NCBI RefSeq assembly: GCF_001027105.1
Contig: NZ_CP011526.1
Span: 310,001 to 374,000 of the forward strand
Length of the DNA: 64,000 bases
Direction: 5' to 3'
Source of the DNA: Staphylococcus aureus
GTDB lineage: Bacteria; Bacillota; Bacilli; Staphylococcales; Staphylococcaceae
The notes beneath the pieces are model-generated. The model did not search any database, was not told the origin of the DNA, and saw nothing but the letters and a program-made list of their open reading frames with translations. The translations under genes were made by a program, and so were the position numbers. The number at the start of each line of letters is the position of its first letter. Positions within the stretch are counted from its first letter, which is position 1. Shown piece after piece: positions 63,447 through 64,000 of this stretch.

Positions 63447-64000
63447 TTAGTTTCTGATAATATAGTCAAAGGCATTTAATGCTGCATTTGCACCAGCGCC
63501 CATTGAAATGATAATTTGTTTGTTCTTCTGATCTGTGACATCGCCAGCAGCAAATATTCCAGGAACATTCGTATTATTGTTACGATCAATCACAATTTCA
63601 CCACGTTCGTTTAATTCAACAGCATCGTTTAACCATGATGTGTTTGGAAGTAAACCAATTTGAACAAAGATACCATCTAAGTTAAGTAGATGTTCTTCGC
63701 CGGTGTTCATGTCTTCGTAACGTATACCTGTAACATGGTCTTCTCCGACAACTTCAGTAGTTTTGGCATTTGTTTTGATATCAACATTTGATAAAGAACG
63801 TAAACGATCTTGTAACACGTTGTCTGCTTTTAATTCGCTAGCGAATTCGAATAATGTAACATGATTAACGATACCAGCAAGGTCAATTGCTGCTTCAACC
63901 CCAGAGTTACCGCCACCGATAACTGCTACGTCTTTATTTTCAAATAGAGGTCCGTCACAGTGAGGGCAGAATGCAACACCTTTATTAATCAATTGCTCTT
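63447..64000 (-). CDS. ahpF: AhpF, alkyl hydroperoxide reductase subunit F (C-terminal part, 5' end outside window)
   Basis: Flavoprotein disulfide reductase that uses NAD(P)H to reduce AhpC, which destroys peroxides. Only the last 180-odd residues are seen. The active-site disulfide is in FCPHCDGP, the second dinucleotide-binding site is [15 protein letters not shown], and the C-terminal FAD motif is [11 protein letters not shown]. The frame stays open to the window edge (EQLINKG), so the TTG at 63992 is internal. The partner ahpC should be upstream, outside the window. Confidence 0.95.
   Translation of the reverse strand, partial: EQLINKGVAFCPHCDGPLFENKDVAVIGGGNSGVEAAIDLAGIVNHVTLFEFASELKADNVLQDRLRSLSNVDIKTNAKTTEVVGEDHVTGIRYEDMNTGEEHLLNLDGIFVQIGLLPNTSWLNDAVELNERGEIVIDRNNNTNVPGIFAAGDVTDQKNKQIIISMGAGANAALNAFDYIIRN

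Overview
The window is a stretch of the Staphylococcus aureus core chromosome. It carries the sialic-acid (nan) locus, the lipase geh, the mepRAB efflux locus, the fepABC/tatAC iron locus, the metICFE-mdh operon with its T-box leader, the rpsF-ssb-rpsR operon and the superantigen-like gene selX. The DNA is AT-rich and signals are typical of Firmicutes: strong AGGAGG-type ribosome binding sites, a YSIRK signal peptide, T-box, cre, Fur, CodY, SaeR and sigma-B type motifs. Neither end is a gene boundary: a nupC-type nucleoside transporter is cut at the left edge and ahpF at the right edge.

Layout, left to right. 1-7.6 kb: end of nupC, then sialic-acid use: nanT (uptake) and nanA (lyase) leftward, nanK (ManNAc kinase) rightward, nanR (RpiR-type repressor) leftward, nanE (epimerase) rightward, then a Gate-domain membrane protein. 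Two copies of a near-identical palindrome sit in the nanA/nanK and nanR/nanE intergenic regions, and a perfect cre overlaps the nanA promoter. 8-12.5 kb: geh, an alpha/beta hydrolase and an old-yellow-enzyme oxidoreductase. 12.7-16.9 kb: a tight operon of luciferase-like oxidoreductase, lipoyl carrier GcvH-L, macrodomain hydrolase, class M sirtuin (SirTM) and lipoate ligase LplA2; this is the described lipoylation-dependent ADP-ribosylation module. 17-22.4 kb: an SDR reductase and an ascorbate-type PTS with its PRD regulator. 22.5-29.3 kb: mepR-mepA-mepB, glpT, and a three-gene VOC dioxygenase/LLM flavoprotein/FMN reductase operon. 29.4-36.4 kb: a YeiH-type permease, a STAR-like repeat cluster, a GNAT acetyltransferase, then fepABC converging on tatAC, each with its own Fur box; Tat exports FepB, so transporter and exporter appear to be induced together by iron starvation. 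36.5-41 kb: DUF1398, an XRE/DUF3169/ABC-transporter cassette and an LtrA family membrane protein. 41.5-50.4 kb: a thiolase and the methionine operon metI-metC-metF-metE-mdh, with overlapping genes behind a T-box leader and a CodY-like box. 50.6-55.5 kb: orphan ParB/Spo0J, MscS channel, DUF951, YchF and rpsF-ssb-rpsR.

The most accessory part is 55.4-58.3 kb. The 3' end of rpsR carries an 18-bp sequence I recognise as an S. aureus pathogenicity-island attachment site. Just beyond it lie an Abi_2-family gene with an RX4H HEPN-type motif, a frameshifted tyrosine integrase, and selX with a perfect SaeR box. I read this as a decayed island whose cargo (a possible abortive-infection gene and a superantigen-like toxin) has been kept. 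58.6-64 kb holds small envelope and stress genes (YxeA, PepSY lipoprotein, XRE regulator, GlsB-type protein with a sigma-B-like promoter, histidine phosphatase, NDxxF lipoprotein) and the end of ahpF.

No tRNA, rRNA, CRISPR array or complete insertion sequence was seen. Most gene families are known. The observations most worth a second look are the start-codon anomaly of tatC, the Abi_2/integrase remnant next to selX, the operator pairs, and the XRE/DUF3169/ABC cassette with its palindromic promoter.
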